A stretch of 64,000 nucleotides of DNA from Paenibacillus sp. FSL R5-0517. GTDB taxonomy: Bacteria > Bacillota > Bacilli > Paenibacillales > Paenibacillaceae. Positions 8,074 to 17,677 of this stretch are shown one piece after another. The position numbers were made by a program, and so were the translations under genes. The first letter of the stretch is position 1; every line of letters starts with the position of its first letter. The stretch spans positions 4,278,001-4,342,000 of the forward strand of contig NZ_CP150235.1 of the NCBI RefSeq assembly GCF_037974355.1, given 5' to 3'. The notes below the pieces were generated by a model that worked only from the letters and a program-made list of their open reading frames with translations, ran no database searches and was not told where the DNA came from.

Positions 8074-8093
8074 ATATTTCGTACACGAAATAT
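8074..8093 (-). promoter_or_regulatory. palindromic MarR operator
   Basis: ATATTTCGT-AC-ACGAAATAT is a perfect inverted repeat with 9-bp arms. It lies about 18 bp downstream of the -10 box and 29 bp upstream of the marR start. Position and symmetry fit autorepression by the MarR dimer. Confidence 0.8.
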
Positions 8094-8110
8094 CAGGGGA
8101 ACAATTATTT

Positions 8111-8138
8111 ATTATAACAAAAATATTTACATAGTCAA
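8111..8138 (-). promoter_or_regulatory. sigma-A promoter of the marR-exporter operon
   Basis: On the minus strand TTGACT (8138-8133) and TATAAT (8116-8111) are 16 bp apart, followed downstream by the palindromic operator. Confidence 0.8.
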
Positions 8139-8255
8139 CTCTTTACATATGAAATCACAAAAATAATATTGGGGCATACTAAACTATGTGATTTCCTTGC
8201 CCCTTCCTCAACTAACCTGGACACAATGTGTATCATATGTAATTTGTAAATAAAA

Positions 8256-8301
8256 TAACCATAGGGTTCCTGCGTGAAACGAGCAGGTACTCCTATGGTT
8301 A
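8256..8301 (-). terminator. rho-independent terminator of the second marR gene
   Basis: TAACCATAGG pairs with CCTATGGTTA and CCTGC with GCAGG. Read on the minus strand, the hairpin is followed by a TTATTTTATTT stretch. Confidence 0.75.
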
Positions 8302-8322
8302 CTCAGAAGAATCAGCATTGTA

Positions 8323-8763
8323 TTATACCGAAGTGGATAATGCAGGCTCTTTCGTTTTAGGTGTTGTCATTTTGCCTAACAGATATACCAGCAATTGTTG
8401 ATTGTGCATCGATATGTTACTGAGAACAGAGTTCATGAATTCATTGCGGATGGTAATCCCCCGCTCTGTTTCCATTCTTCCTTTATCGGAAAGAGAAACC
8501 CAGACAATGCGTCGATCCTGATTATCCCGATTCCTGCGAATCAGATCATTCTTTTCCATCCGATCGAGCAGCATGGTTACGGCAGCTGGCGTAGTCGCCA
8601 GATAAGGAATCAGATCCGAAGGTTTCATCTTCTGATGATCCTCAAGCACCTCCAGGACAGCTAGCTGAGCCTCCGTCAATGAGGGGGCCAGCTCTTGATC
8701 CATATGCAGTTTATAATCTTTGGTTAGTCTGGACCAGCACTTGGCAAAATCGGAATTATACAT
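8323..8763 (-). CDS. MarR-family transcriptional regulator
   Basis: 146 residues from the ATG at 8763, chosen because AGAGGAG lies 9 bp ahead; the longer in-frame start at 8796 has no RBS. The winged helix reads MKPSDLIPYLATTPAAVTMLLDRMEKNDLI, with the wing DNQDRRIVWVSLSDKG. It is a single-gene unit with its own terminator. It is not closely similar to the MarR at 7599-8045, so it probably controls other genes. The target and ligand are unknown. Confidence 0.88.
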   Translation of the reverse strand: MYNSDFAKCWSRLTKDYKLHMDQELAPSLTEAQLAVLEVLEDHQKMKPSDLIPYLATTPAAVTMLLDRMEKNDLIRRNRDNQDRRIVWVSLSDKGRMETERGITIRNEFMNSVLSNISMHNQQLLVYLLGKMTTPKTKEPALSTSV

Positions 8764-8933
8764 CTTGCATCGCTCCTCTCTGCAACCGGTTATCACTTCA
8801 CCTGCTTAAGTTTTCGCCCTCCAAAGCCGCATTCCTGCTGCCTTTTTTCATTTTCCTAGCGATCGACCGTAATCGACGAAGGTTGTTAAACTTCGCATGG
8901 ATGTGCTCTTCTAATCCGCCTTCGAACAACAAA

Positions 8934-8981
8934 AAAAGACTCTTCGCATGACAGGATTAGCTGCGCTGCGAAAAGTCTTTT
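8934..8981 (-). terminator. rho-independent terminator of parEC
   Basis: AAAAGACT-TTCGCA pairs with TGCGAA-AGTCTTTT. On the minus strand it follows the parC stop and ends in a run of seven T. Confidence 0.85.
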
Positions 8982-8995
8982 ATGCTTACTCTTTA

Positions 8996-11455
8996 TCAAG
9001 TTGATGCTGGCTGATTCTCATTGAAGTCCCTCAGAAGTTCAACGATCTCGTCCTGTTTATCCACAGGAACGAGCAGTTTGCCAATATGTTTGCGTTCCGT
9101 AATCGGAACACCTTCCGAAGAGATCGGATGCACGTGGCCTTCCTTGGTCATGACAGTGATGTTGCGTTGCTCTTTGCAATAAAAAGCGCCAACAATACGA
9201 CTGCCATTCGGTTTCACGCGTTTGCCTTCCTTGAACTCGAATGTGGCAAGTCCCTTGCCTCCACGACTCTGCACAGCATAATCCAGCAGTAATGAACGTT
9301 TACCATATCCCAAATCGGACAACACGGCAACTTCACCTTCATCTCCTGCAACCCATAGGGCGGATACAACTTCATCTGTATCTCTCAACTGAATGCCACG
9401 AACACCACCGGATACACGTCCCATTGGATTGACCTCATCCTCACGGAAACGAATCGCCATGGCTTCTTTTGTAATCAACATAATATCTTGGTCACCCGTA
9501 CTCAGATGTACAGATAACACTTCATCGTCCTTACCCACTTTACAAGCTGCAACTGCGCCGGAACGTTTGGTAACGTAATCCTTCAGTTCCGTCCGCTTCA
9601 CCTGTCCTCTTCGTGTAACGAAGACCAGACTGTGATTCGGCTCTTCAAAGGATTTTACAGCAAGCACACTTGCAATACGGTCGTCTTTCGCAAGAGGAAT
9701 GACGTTCACAATGGCTGTGCCCGGGTCTTTCCACTTGAACTCAGGTACCTGATGAACAGGTAACAGGAAATACTGACCTTTCCTCGTAAAGACAAGCAGA
9801 TTCTCAAGCGTATTTACTTCCAGAACCTGAGCGATATAATCGCCGTCTTTTACACCACTTCCGCTCCGTTCACCACCAGAACGTGTAAAGGACTGCATGC
9901 CTGTACGTTTCACGTATCCTTCTTTGGATAACGTAACAAATACATCTTCTGCATTCACAAGTACTTCGAGATTAACCTTGAGTTCTTCCACTTCACCCTG
10001 GATCGCAGAACGACGGTCTATACCGTATTTCTCACGAATCTCCATCAATTCCTTGCGGATGACTCCGATAAGCTTGCGGTCACTATCCAGAATGGATCGT
10101 AATTGCGCAATCTTTTTCATCAGATCACCGAGTTCCTTCTCGAGAGAATTAATCTCCAGATTCGTCAAACGATACAATTGCAAAGTAAGGATGGAATCCG
10201 CTTGACGTTCCGTGAATCCAAACATCCACATCAGGTTATTTTGAGCATCCTGCCGATTCTTGGACGCTTTGATTGCTGCAATGACCTCGTCAAGGATGTT
10301 AAGAGCTTTAACCAAGCCCTCCAGCACATGTGCACGGTCTTCCGCTTTCTCCAGCTCAAACCGGGTACGGAATGTGACTACTTCCCGCTGATGGGCAATG
10401 TAAGCCTCCAGAATTGATTTCAATCCCATTTGCTGTGGTGCTTTATTCACAATCGCAACCATATTGAAGTTATAAGTGACCTGAAGGTCGGTTTTCTTCA
10501 GCAAATAAGCCAAAATACCTTGTGCGTCAGCTTCTTTTTTCAGCTCAACCACGATCCGCAGCCCTTCACGTCCGCTCTCATCACGCACTTCGGCAATACC
10601 TTCGACCTTTTTCTCAAGTCTAATGTTCTCCATCGCTGTAACCAGACGCGACTTCACGACTTGATAAGGAATTTCGGTAATGACGATTTGCTGTTTGCCA
10701 CCGCGCATGTTTTCAATCTCGGTTTTGGAGCGGATATAGATCCGTCCCTTACCTGTGCGATAAGCATCCAGAATGCCGTCACCGCCCATAATCAATCCGC
10801 CTGTTGGAAAGTCTGGACCCTTCATGAACATCATAATTTCGTCCAGCTCAATTGACGGTTTCTCCATCACAGCGATCGAAGCATCAATGACTTCACGCAA
10901 ATTGTGTGGAGGAATCTCCGTTGCAAACCCTGAGGAGATACCGCTGACACCATTAACCAGCAAGTTCGGATAACGGGATGGCAATACAACCGGTTCTTTG
11001 GCCGTATTATCAAAATTATCCTTAAACAGAACCGTCCGTTTCTCGATATCGCGAAGCATCTCCATCGCGATGGGCGACAAACGGGCCTCCGTATACCGCA
11101 TCGCCGCTGCCGGGTCATCATCCTGTGATCCCCAGTTACCATGACCGTCCACGAGCATATGGCCCATTTTCCATGGTTGAGCCATCCGCACCATGCCCTC
11201 ATAGATGGAGGAGTCACCATGTGGATGATAATTACCCATTACGTCCCCAACGGTTTTGGCAGACTTGCGGTAAGTCTTGTCAGGCGTATTACCTGAATCG
11301 TACATGGCGTACAGAATACGCCGTTGTACTGGCTTCAATCCATCCCGGACGTCCGGAATGGCTCGATCTTGAATAATATATTTGGAGTAGCGACCGAAAC
11401 GGTCCCCTACGACCTCTTCGAGAAAGGCCGGCATAAATTGTTCTGATGGACTCAT
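8996..11455 (-). CDS. parC: DNA topoisomerase IV subunit A
   Basis: 819 residues from the ATG at 11455, picked because AAGGTG sits 6 bp ahead; a GTG three codons earlier is possible. The breakage-reunion domain carries the catalytic tyrosine in AAMRYTEARL (Tyr121). The quinolone-determining region is HPHGDSSIYE (77-86), with the susceptible-type Ser and Glu. A C-terminal beta-pinwheel with repeated GxxKR-type strands follows and lacks a clear gyrA box, which supports ParC over GyrA. With ParE it decatenates replicated chromosomes. It begins just after the parE stop, in the same operon. Confidence 0.95.
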   Translation of the reverse strand: MSPSEQFMPAFLEEVVGDRFGRYSKYIIQDRAIPDVRDGLKPVQRRILYAMYDSGNTPDKTYRKSAKTVGDVMGNYHPHGDSSIYEGMVRMAQPWKMGHMLVDGHGNWGSQDDDPAAAMRYTEARLSPIAMEMLRDIEKRTVLFKDNFDNTAKEPVVLPSRYPNLLVNGVSGISSGFATEIPPHNLREVIDASIAVMEKPSIELDEIMMFMKGPDFPTGGLIMGGDGILDAYRTGKGRIYIRSKTEIENMRGGKQQIVITEIPYQVVKSRLVTAMENIRLEKKVEGIAEVRDESGREGLRIVVELKKEADAQGILAYLLKKTDLQVTYNFNMVAIVNKAPQQMGLKSILEAYIAHQREVVTFRTRFELEKAEDRAHVLEGLVKALNILDEVIAAIKASKNRQDAQNNLMWMFGFTERQADSILTLQLYRLTNLEINSLEKELGDLMKKIAQLRSILDSDRKLIGVIRKELMEIREKYGIDRRSAIQGEVEELKVNLEVLVNAEDVFVTLSKEGYVKRTGMQSFTRSGGERSGSGVKDGDYIAQVLEVNTLENLLVFTRKGQYFLLPVHQVPEFKWKDPGTAIVNVIPLAKDDRIASVLAVKSFEEPNHSLVFVTRRGQVKRTELKDYVTKRSGAVAACKVGKDDEVLSVHLSTGDQDIMLITKEAMAIRFREDEVNPMGRVSGGVRGIQLRDTDEVVSALWVAGDEGEVAVLSDLGYGKRSLLLDYAVQSRGGKGLATFEFKEGKRVKPNGSRIVGAFYCKEQRNITVMTKEGHVHPISSEGVPITERKHIGKLLVPVDKQDEIVELLRDFNENQPAST

Positions 11456-11467
11456 TCCAAGCACCTT

Positions 11468-13447
11468 CTATTCTTCGTACTCTGTAAAGTCGACGTTCTC
11501 TACAATCCAGCGTTTCCGCGGATCAACCTTATCACCCATGAGCGTAGATACACGACGTTCTGCTTTTGCTGCATCAACAATCTGTACCTTCAGCATCGCA
11601 CGAGTTTCCGGATTCATTGTTGTCTCCCACAGTTGATCCGGATTCATCTCACCAAGACCTTTATATCGTTGAAGCTCAACATTATTACCGAATTCCTTCA
11701 TATAATTCGCCAGTTCTTCATCCGTCCATGCATATCGAACACTCGCGAGCTTACCAGACTTACGAGTAAGTTTGTACAATGGCGGCTGAGCAATATATAC
11801 TTTGCCTGCATCAATTAAAGGCTTCATATAACGATAAAAGAAGGTCAGCAATAGCACTTGAATATGTGCGCCGTCCGTATCCGCATCTGTCATAATGATA
11901 ATTTTGGAATAATTGCTGTCTTCAACTGCAAATTCGGTTCCTATGCCCGCCCCGATCGCCGCGGTTATGGCGCGGTACTCTTCATTTTTGAGAATGTCCG
12001 CCAGCTTCGATTTTTCCGGATTGAGCGGTTTTCCCTTGAGGGGCAGAATCGCCTGAATCTTCGAGTCGCGTCCCTGTTTGGCAGAACCACCCGCGGAATC
12101 ACCTTCGACAATAAACAACTCATTTCGGGTAAAATCCTTGGATTGCGCCGGCGTTAACTTGCCGTTCAGGTTGGAACTTTCACTGCGTTTCTTGCCTGTA
12201 CGCATATCATCACGTGCTTTGCGAGCTGCTTCTCTGGCTCTGGAGGCTTGAACCGCTTTGCGAATTAACGTTTGCGCTACCTGCGGGTTTTCTTCCAGGA
12301 ACCGCTGAATATTCTCGGACACGACCGAATCCACAGCACTCCGCGCAGTTGCGCTCCCAAGCTGATCCTTCGTCTGACCTACGAACTCAACCTCTGACAT
12401 TTTGACACTGATGACGGCCATCATGCCTTCACGCAGATCATTACCTTCGAGGTTTTTATCTTTTTCCTTGATCATGCTGGTACGCCGTGCGTAATCATTC
12501 ATTACACGGGTATACGCAGCCCTGAATCCGGTCTCATGAGTACCGCCACCCCGAGTAGGGATCGAGTTCACGAACGAAGCCAGTGTCTCTGTATAACCCG
12601 CGTTATACTGAATTGCCACTTCGACTTCAATGTCATCCTTCTCCGCATAGAAGTGAATAACATCATGCAGCACATCTTTATTTTCGTTAAGAAAAGCAAC
12701 AAACTGGCTTGCTCCGCCTTCATACATGTATTCATCCTGATTGCCCGAACGTTCGTCCTTGAGCACAATTTTCAAACCTGAATTCAGAAAAGCAATCTCC
12801 TGAAGGCGTTCTGCCAATGTATCATAATTAAATTGAATGCCATTCTGGAACACCCGAATATCCGGTTTGAATGTCACTTTCGTACCTGTCCGATTGGTAT
12901 TGCCCAACACTTCGAGACCGGAGACCGGTTCACCGACATGTTCAATCCCTTTTTTGTCCTTCCAATACTCGAATCGCTGACGATGAATCTTGCCATCACG
13001 GAAAATCTCGACTTCAAGCCACTCGGACAATGCGTTTGTAACTGACGCACCTACACCGTGCAAACCGCCTGATTTTTTGTATCCTGATCCACCGAACTTT
13101 CCGCCTGCGTGCAAAATCGTAAACACGACCTGGGGAGTAGGAATCCCTGTTTTATGTATACCTGTCGGAATTCCCCTTCCGTTATCCTGAACCGTAATAG
13201 AACCGTCCTTATGCAGCGTGATATCGATTTTGGAGCAGAATTTGGCGAGATGTTCGTCGACAGCGTTGTCGACAATTTCCCATACCAAATGATGTAAACC
13301 CGAAGTGCTGGTGCTGCCGATGTACATCCCCGGCCGTTTCCGTACTGCTACCAACCCTTCAAGTACTTGAATGTCGTCCGCGTCGTAGCCTGAAGACCCC
13401 TGTCCTCCGCCTGTCGAACCTGCCGACATATCGATTTGCTCGACCAT
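11468..13447 (-). CDS. parE: DNA topoisomerase IV subunit B
   Basis: 659 residues. The GHKL ATPase domain shows KRPGMYIGS, EIVDNAVDEH and DNGRGIPTGIH, with the ATP lid SGGLHGVGASV. The TOPRIM domain has EGDSAGGSAKQGRD and the Mg-binding DTDGAHI. ATP hydrolysis drives strand passage with ParC. Its place directly before parC identifies it as ParE rather than GyrB. An unusual Gly/Ser-rich N-terminal leader of about 20 residues precedes the conserved DIQVLEGL start. AAGGGGGAG lies ahead of the ATG. Confidence 0.96.
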   Translation of the reverse strand: MVEQIDMSAGSTGGGQGSSGYDADDIQVLEGLVAVRKRPGMYIGSTSTSGLHHLVWEIVDNAVDEHLAKFCSKIDITLHKDGSITVQDNGRGIPTGIHKTGIPTPQVVFTILHAGGKFGGSGYKKSGGLHGVGASVTNALSEWLEVEIFRDGKIHRQRFEYWKDKKGIEHVGEPVSGLEVLGNTNRTGTKVTFKPDIRVFQNGIQFNYDTLAERLQEIAFLNSGLKIVLKDERSGNQDEYMYEGGASQFVAFLNENKDVLHDVIHFYAEKDDIEVEVAIQYNAGYTETLASFVNSIPTRGGGTHETGFRAAYTRVMNDYARRTSMIKEKDKNLEGNDLREGMMAVISVKMSEVEFVGQTKDQLGSATARSAVDSVVSENIQRFLEENPQVAQTLIRKAVQASRAREAARKARDDMRTGKKRSESSNLNGKLTPAQSKDFTRNELFIVEGDSAGGSAKQGRDSKIQAILPLKGKPLNPEKSKLADILKNEEYRAITAAIGAGIGTEFAVEDSNYSKIIIMTDADTDGAHIQVLLLTFFYRYMKPLIDAGKVYIAQPPLYKLTRKSGKLASVRYAWTDEELANYMKEFGNNVELQRYKGLGEMNPDQLWETTMNPETRAMLKVQIVDAAKAERRVSTLMGDKVDPRKRWIVENVDFTEYEE

Positions 13448-13523
13448 TCATGCTCCCCCTTCTTAACTTGCAACTAAAAAAATGCTTAAAATGCAAACAG
13501 ATGTTTTCTTATCCTTGTCCATT

Positions 13524-14522
13524 TTAATTCAAGATATCCCGTTTCGTAAAGACAAGGAATGACACAATGAGTGAAGCAACGCCCCAAACACTAAGCACAA
13601 TAAGAGAAAAACCTAAATTCATACCCTCGATTGGCGGTAATCCACCTGACAAATAATCAGGAAGTTCGAGGTTAACCATGAACAGATATTTCGCTGTTTG
13701 CCAAGATGCAGCCATACTTGTCAAGATAGTTCCTGCAATCAGAGCGGCCATCATAATAACGATACTCGCAGCTGTACTTCGCACAAGTACGGATACCATA
13801 AATGCTAGCATAGCCACGATTACACTCACAAACCAGATCAGTCCTGCCTGCATAAGCATATACAGCCACTGGTCTACAGCATGCACTGCCGACATATCTA
13901 CATCGGTTCCCACAACTTTGAATCCTGTAAAGATTGGCATGTTGAAGCCTTTGTACCCAAAGACCGCACCCGATATGACGTAACATATAATGTAGGCTGA
14001 TACCACGATGATCGAAACAAACATAATCAGAGTAATTAATTTACTCAGAAGCACTTTCCAGCGCCTAACCGGACGCGTTAAAAGCATTTTAATCGTACCT
14101 GTGGTACGTTCACCTGAAACAAGATCTGAAGCAATGGCCATGATTAACAGTGGAATAAACAATCCTACTGCATTGTTCATGAACTCCCGTGTAAAGGTAA
14201 CACCACCCGGTTCTTTGGGATTGATGTCATTTTCGAGATAATACTGCATCTGCTGGATATACACGGTTCTATATTTCTTGTACTCTTCTGGCACGCGATC
14301 GCTCCCGAGCGAGTTTTGATTGTCTGTAATGGCCTGTTGCAGTTCAAGCCGCCAATCGCCTCCGAATTTGTCACGATTATTCTCCGCAGATTTCATCTGG
14401 GCATACGTAAACATCGGTACCAGGATCGCAAGTACAATAAATATAATATAAAGCCGTTTTTTCTTCACCATCTTAATCGTTTCATTGCGAATCAGCGGCA
14501 TGATATTACTCAATGGATTCAC
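13524..14522 (-). CDS. ABC-2 type transporter permease
   Basis: 332 residues with about six membrane segments and a large extracytoplasmic loop (about 40-110) after TM1, typical of BcrB/NatB-like permeases. The coupling-helix region contains GERTTGTIKMLLTRPVRRWK, the usual ABC-2 signature. It overlaps the ATPase gene by 17 bp, so the two form one transporter. The start is uncertain: GTG at 14522 or ATG at 14501, neither with a strong RBS. The substrate is unknown; antibiotic or peptide export is common for this type. Confidence 0.85.
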   Translation of the reverse strand: MNPLSNIMPLIRNETIKMVKKKRLYIIFIVLAILVPMFTYAQMKSAENNRDKFGGDWRLELQQAITDNQNSLGSDRVPEEYKKYRTVYIQQMQYYLENDINPKEPGGVTFTREFMNNAVGLFIPLLIMAIASDLVSGERTTGTIKMLLTRPVRRWKVLLSKLITLIMFVSIIVVSAYIICYVISGAVFGYKGFNMPIFTGFKVVGTDVDMSAVHAVDQWLYMLMQAGLIWFVSVIVAMLAFMVSVLVRSTAASIVIMMAALIAGTILTSMAASWQTAKYLFMVNLELPDYLSGGLPPIEGMNLGFSLIVLSVWGVASLIVSFLVFTKRDILN

Positions 14523-15471
14523 CTTCTGTCATTTTTAAGAATAGTTGTTCGAGCGTAGGCTGAATCCGCTGTACCCCTTCAACCTGTACACCAGCTTGAA
14601 CCATCTGCTGTACCATATCAGGAATTCGATCTTCATGCATCTCGGCAACCACAGCGTTGGGACCAAGACCCGCAACAATCGTATCATCCATTACATCCGC
14701 AGGTCGACTTACCAGAGCAATGCCTGCATCCATTAACATTTTTTGACCTTGCTCCAGTGGGGATACATGCCATATCGCCAACTTGGAATGATCTTCAATC
14801 AGTTCGCTTACGCCTCCAACGGCAAGCACACGTCCCGCACTGATAATTGCGACTCTGTCACAGAGAAGCTGGATCTCACTTAACAAGTGACTGCTGACAA
14901 ATACAGCCATGCCTTCACTCGCAAGTTGTTTAATAAAGACACGAAGTTCCTTAATTCCTTTTGGATCAAGACCATTCGTCGGTTCATCCAGAATGAGCAG
15001 ACGAGGCCGCCCAAGTAACGCTTGTGCAATACCGAGCCGCTGACGCATACCAAGCGAGTAGGTTCTGACTTTATCATGAATACGCTGATCCAATCGTACA
15101 ATATCCACAACTTCCTGGATACGATCATTGTCCACTCCCGGTTGCATGCGAGCAAAATGTTCCAGGTTCTCCCATCCGGTCAGATAGGTATATACCTCAG
15201 GATTTTCAACAATGGAGCCTACATACTTCAAAGCGCGCTCAGGGTCCCGATTCACATCATACCCACAGACTTTAATTTTCCCTTCTGTCGGTTTGATCAG
15301 GTCCACGAGCATCCGTATTGTTGTTGTTTTCCCAGCACCGTTAGGACCGAGAAATCCAAAGATTTCACCGGGTTTCACGTCAAATGTAACGTCTTTAATG
15401 ATCCACTTGCGCCCAATCCGCTTCTTCAGATGCTGTACAGACAGGACGGAATCATACTGCTGCTCTGCCAT
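14506..15471 (-). CDS. ABC transporter ATP-binding protein, BcrA-like
   Basis: 321 residues. Walker A GPNGAGKT is near 43-50, the signature is YSLGMRQRLGIAQALL, Walker B is LLILDEPTNGLDP, and the H-loop is VFVSSHLLSE. The C-terminal 90 residues form the regulatory extension seen in bacitracin/Nat-type ATPases. It energises the permease encoded next. Its ATG directly abuts the stop of the SGNH hydrolase gene, so all three are one transcription unit. Confidence 0.93.
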   Translation of the reverse strand: MAEQQYDSVLSVQHLKKRIGRKWIIKDVTFDVKPGEIFGFLGPNGAGKTTTIRMLVDLIKPTEGKIKVCGYDVNRDPERALKYVGSIVENPEVYTYLTGWENLEHFARMQPGVDNDRIQEVVDIVRLDQRIHDKVRTYSLGMRQRLGIAQALLGRPRLLILDEPTNGLDPKGIKELRVFIKQLASEGMAVFVSSHLLSEIQLLCDRVAIISAGRVLAVGGVSELIEDHSKLAIWHVSPLEQGQKMLMDAGIALVSRPADVMDDTIVAGLGPNAVVAEMHEDRIPDMVQQMVQAGVQVEGVQRIQPTLEQLFLKMTEGESIE

Positions 15472-16341
15472 TTATTTTCCGCTCCCTTCTGTCGGTGTAT
15501 CCGCCTGAAATTCCTGTGCAATCCGAACTGCAATTTGCTCATAACCTTGGCCGTTTGGATGAAAATGATCTGACGAGAGATACTCCCCCAGATGATTTTC
15601 AAATAAATCGAATGTAGGGACAAGTGTCATCTTATCCTCATTGTTTAAAATAGCCAGTGCAGCATCGTTCCAAGCGGCAACAACCGCATTCCCTGGCTTC
15701 TCCAATTCTTTCACATCACCAAATGGATTGTACAACCCTATGTACGCAATCTGTGCATCGGGATTGATTTCTTTGACTTTCTTCAAAATCTCTTGAAGGC
15801 GTTTTGACGTTTCCGGTAAAGCCGCTGCCAGCTGCTCTGCTGTTGGCGGATCTTCCCCCTGTAGAACTTGCCCTCCCTGGAACAGATCATTCGCGCCAAT
15901 GGATAGCAAAATAAAATTGGACTGCTGTAGGACGTAACGCACCCCTTGCTCATCGAGTTTTTCCAATAAAGCATCCGTTCTCAACCCGTTTACACCCAGA
16001 TTATTTAGAACCTGAACATCATATCCTTTATCTTTAAGCAAGTTCCCTGCACGTCTCACAAAACCAAGTCCCTCATCATCCCCCGTACCTCTTGCCAAGG
16101 AATCACCGATGACGGCCATCCGAATCTTGCCATCTTCCACTACGGCCGGTTCACCTTCCTTATCCTTAGATGGAGCAGTTGCCTCCTGGCCTGTAGTTAA
16201 CGCTGAATCTCCCTCGGGGAAAATCACGTCTTTTATAGCGTATCCAAATCCAAATAACAACAGCAAGGTTGCCAAGATGGATACTGTACTGACGGTTCTC
16301 CAGATCCATGGTGCTGAATCAAGGCTTTTTTTCTTTTTCAT
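15472..16341 (-). CDS. membrane-anchored SGNH/GDSL hydrolase
   Basis: 289 residues from the ATG at 16341 (GGAG 8 bp ahead; another ATG is immediately upstream). One N-terminal membrane anchor (about 17-37) is followed by an SGNH hydrolase domain. Block I is AVIGDSLARG with the catalytic Ser, block II has the Gly of VNGLRTD, block III is LSIGANDLF, and block V is SDHFHPNGQGY with the Asp-His pair. Such enzymes are lipases or esterases acting outside the membrane, often on acylated cell-wall or lipid substrates. Co-transcription with a BcrAB-like transporter suggests an envelope function. The substrate is unknown. Confidence 0.88.
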   Translation of the reverse strand: MKKKKSLDSAPWIWRTVSTVSILATLLLLFGFGYAIKDVIFPEGDSALTTGQEATAPSKDKEGEPAVVEDGKIRMAVIGDSLARGTGDDEGLGFVRRAGNLLKDKGYDVQVLNNLGVNGLRTDALLEKLDEQGVRYVLQQSNFILLSIGANDLFQGGQVLQGEDPPTAEQLAAALPETSKRLQEILKKVKEINPDAQIAYIGLYNPFGDVKELEKPGNAVVAAWNDAALAILNNEDKMTLVPTFDLFENHLGEYLSSDHFHPNGQGYEQIAVRIAQEFQADTPTEGSGK

Positions 16342-16400
16342 CATCACATCTCCGCTCATGTACACCAGTCTGGGTGCTTAATAATTTATAATGACTTTAC

Positions 16401-16455
16401 ATCAAGGCGTGTCTGAAAATCCGCCTGCTTCGGAGTTTTCAAGACACGCCTTGAT
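16401..16455. repeat. long inverted repeat, no T run
   Basis: ATCAAGGCGTGTCTGAAAA (16401-16419) is complementary to TTTTCAAGACACGCCTTGAT (16436-16455) apart from one bulged A, with an inner CCG/CGG. The perfect G+C-rich stem has no T tract on either side, so it is not a standard terminator. It could be a solo copy of a dispersed repeat or a transcript-stability hairpin for the operon at 13524-16341. Confidence 0.6.
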
Positions 16456-16549
16456 GATGCTATTCCTAAATAACATAAATGTTCTGTCGTTAATTTGCAA
16501 ATTTTGCCGCTACATTCGCAGAATTCATTTTCTATATGTCATTTAACGG

Positions 16550-16599
16550 AAAAAAGGTTATGCCATACACAGATTTCAACTGTGCTGGCATAACCTTTT
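16550..16599 (-). terminator. rho-independent terminator of the CAP-domain gene
   Basis: AAAAGGTTATGCCA pairs with TGGCATAACCTTTT, with an inner ACAG/CTGT stem. It lies directly after the gene on the minus strand. Confidence 0.85.
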
Positions 16600-16634
16600 C
16601 ATATACAAATTTTTATTTACTTCATTATAATTAC

Positions 16635-17426
16635 TTATTTACCGATAAACTCTTGAGCCCAGTATCCGTTGTAGAACCCTACACCGATATGTGTAAAGTT
16701 TTTGCTCAGAATATTGGCACGGTGTCCTGCACTATTCATCCAGGCTGTTACAACTTCCTGAGGTGTTTTTTGTCCTTTGGCAATGTTTTCACCTGCATAG
16801 CTGTAAGTTACTCCGAATTGTTTCATCATATCAAACGGAGAACCATACGTCGGTGACTGGTGATCAAAATAGTTATTGTTGCTCATATCTTTTACTTTAG
16901 CTACAGCTACTTTGTCCAGAAGAGCATCTGAAGTCAGTGCGCTCAGACCTGCTTTGGCACGCTCAGCGTTCACAAGCTTTACAACTTGCGTAGCAAAGTC
17001 GGATTGTGTGCTTTCGCTGCCATTATTACTTGTATTGTTACCGGTATTACCTGTGTTTGAAGAATCTTTAGCTGGCGTGGTTGCCGGTTTTTCTTCTTGT
17101 GTTGGTTGTGCTGGTTTAGCCGGTTGCTCAGGCTTAGTTGTCGGCTGAGTTGGCTTTGTAGTCGGCTCAGCAGGTTTGGTCGTTTGATCAGGCTGCGTAG
17201 CAGGCTTCTCTACAATTTGTCCCTCGGATACAGTGTATCCGTTTTGTTTGAGCCACTGTTCGATATATGCTTTCAGGCTGTCTGTACTTGTAATTTTATA
17301 CGTTGTGGTAGTCTTATATGTTGAATCTGCAGCAGACGCGGAAGCAGGGAGCATTACACCTACGGCCAGTACGGCTGTCAGACTACTCGTTACGACAGTT
17401 TTCATCCATTTCTTTTTCAAATTCAT
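16635..17426 (-). CDS. secreted CAP (SCP-like) domain protein, YkwD-type
   Basis: 263 residues. A Sec signal peptide ends near residue 32 (ASASA-A). About 35 residues of a charged module follow, then a Thr/Pro/Lys-rich linker (about 75-125) built of TTKP/QPTTKPEQP-like units and a Ser/Asn/Gly stretch. The C-terminal CAP domain (about 143-263) has VNAERAKAGLSALT, the metal-site histidine in FDHQSP, GENIAKGQ, and the second histidine in AGHRANIL. This is the usual YkwD architecture in spore formers. It is exported, and its biochemical activity is not established. GGAG is placed ahead of the ATG. Confidence 0.9.
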   Translation of the reverse strand: MNLKKKWMKTVVTSSLTAVLAVGVMLPASASAADSTYKTTTTYKITSTDSLKAYIEQWLKQNGYTVSEGQIVEKPATQPDQTTKPAEPTTKPTQPTTKPEQPAKPAQPTQEEKPATTPAKDSSNTGNTGNNTSNNGSESTQSDFATQVVKLVNAERAKAGLSALTSDALLDKVAVAKVKDMSNNNYFDHQSPTYGSPFDMMKQFGVTYSYAGENIAKGQKTPQEVVTAWMNSAGHRANILSKNFTHIGVGFYNGYWAQEFIGK

Positions 17427-17548
17427 TCATCTCCTTAAAATTAGTTATTACAACTTTGTAATTAATACTCTAGCAGTATATCAATTCAACAAGAGATTGT
17501 GAACCTATAAAATATGGAAAAGTAACTTTTTTGTCATTTTTTAGCCAT

Positions 17549-17588
17549 AAAAAAAAGACATTCAGACTAACAAAGCTAGTCGAATGTC
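17549..17588 (-). terminator. rho-independent terminator of the GNAT gene
   Basis: GACATTC (17557-17563) pairs with GAATGTC (17582-17588) around AGACTA/TAGTC. On the minus strand a T run of eight follows. Confidence 0.8.
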
Positions 17589-17677
17589 GCTTCACCATTT
17601 ATTTATCAGTCACTACATCAGAACATGCAGATCAGGATATCATGAGAATTTAATGTTGTAGGAAAGACCTTTTTATA

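Noticed and set aside
17090..17190. Short repeats of TTKP/PTTKPEQP-coding sequence that resemble a tandem DNA array
   Set aside because: They encode the Thr/Pro linker of the CAP protein and stay in frame. Not a CRISPR or VNTR array.
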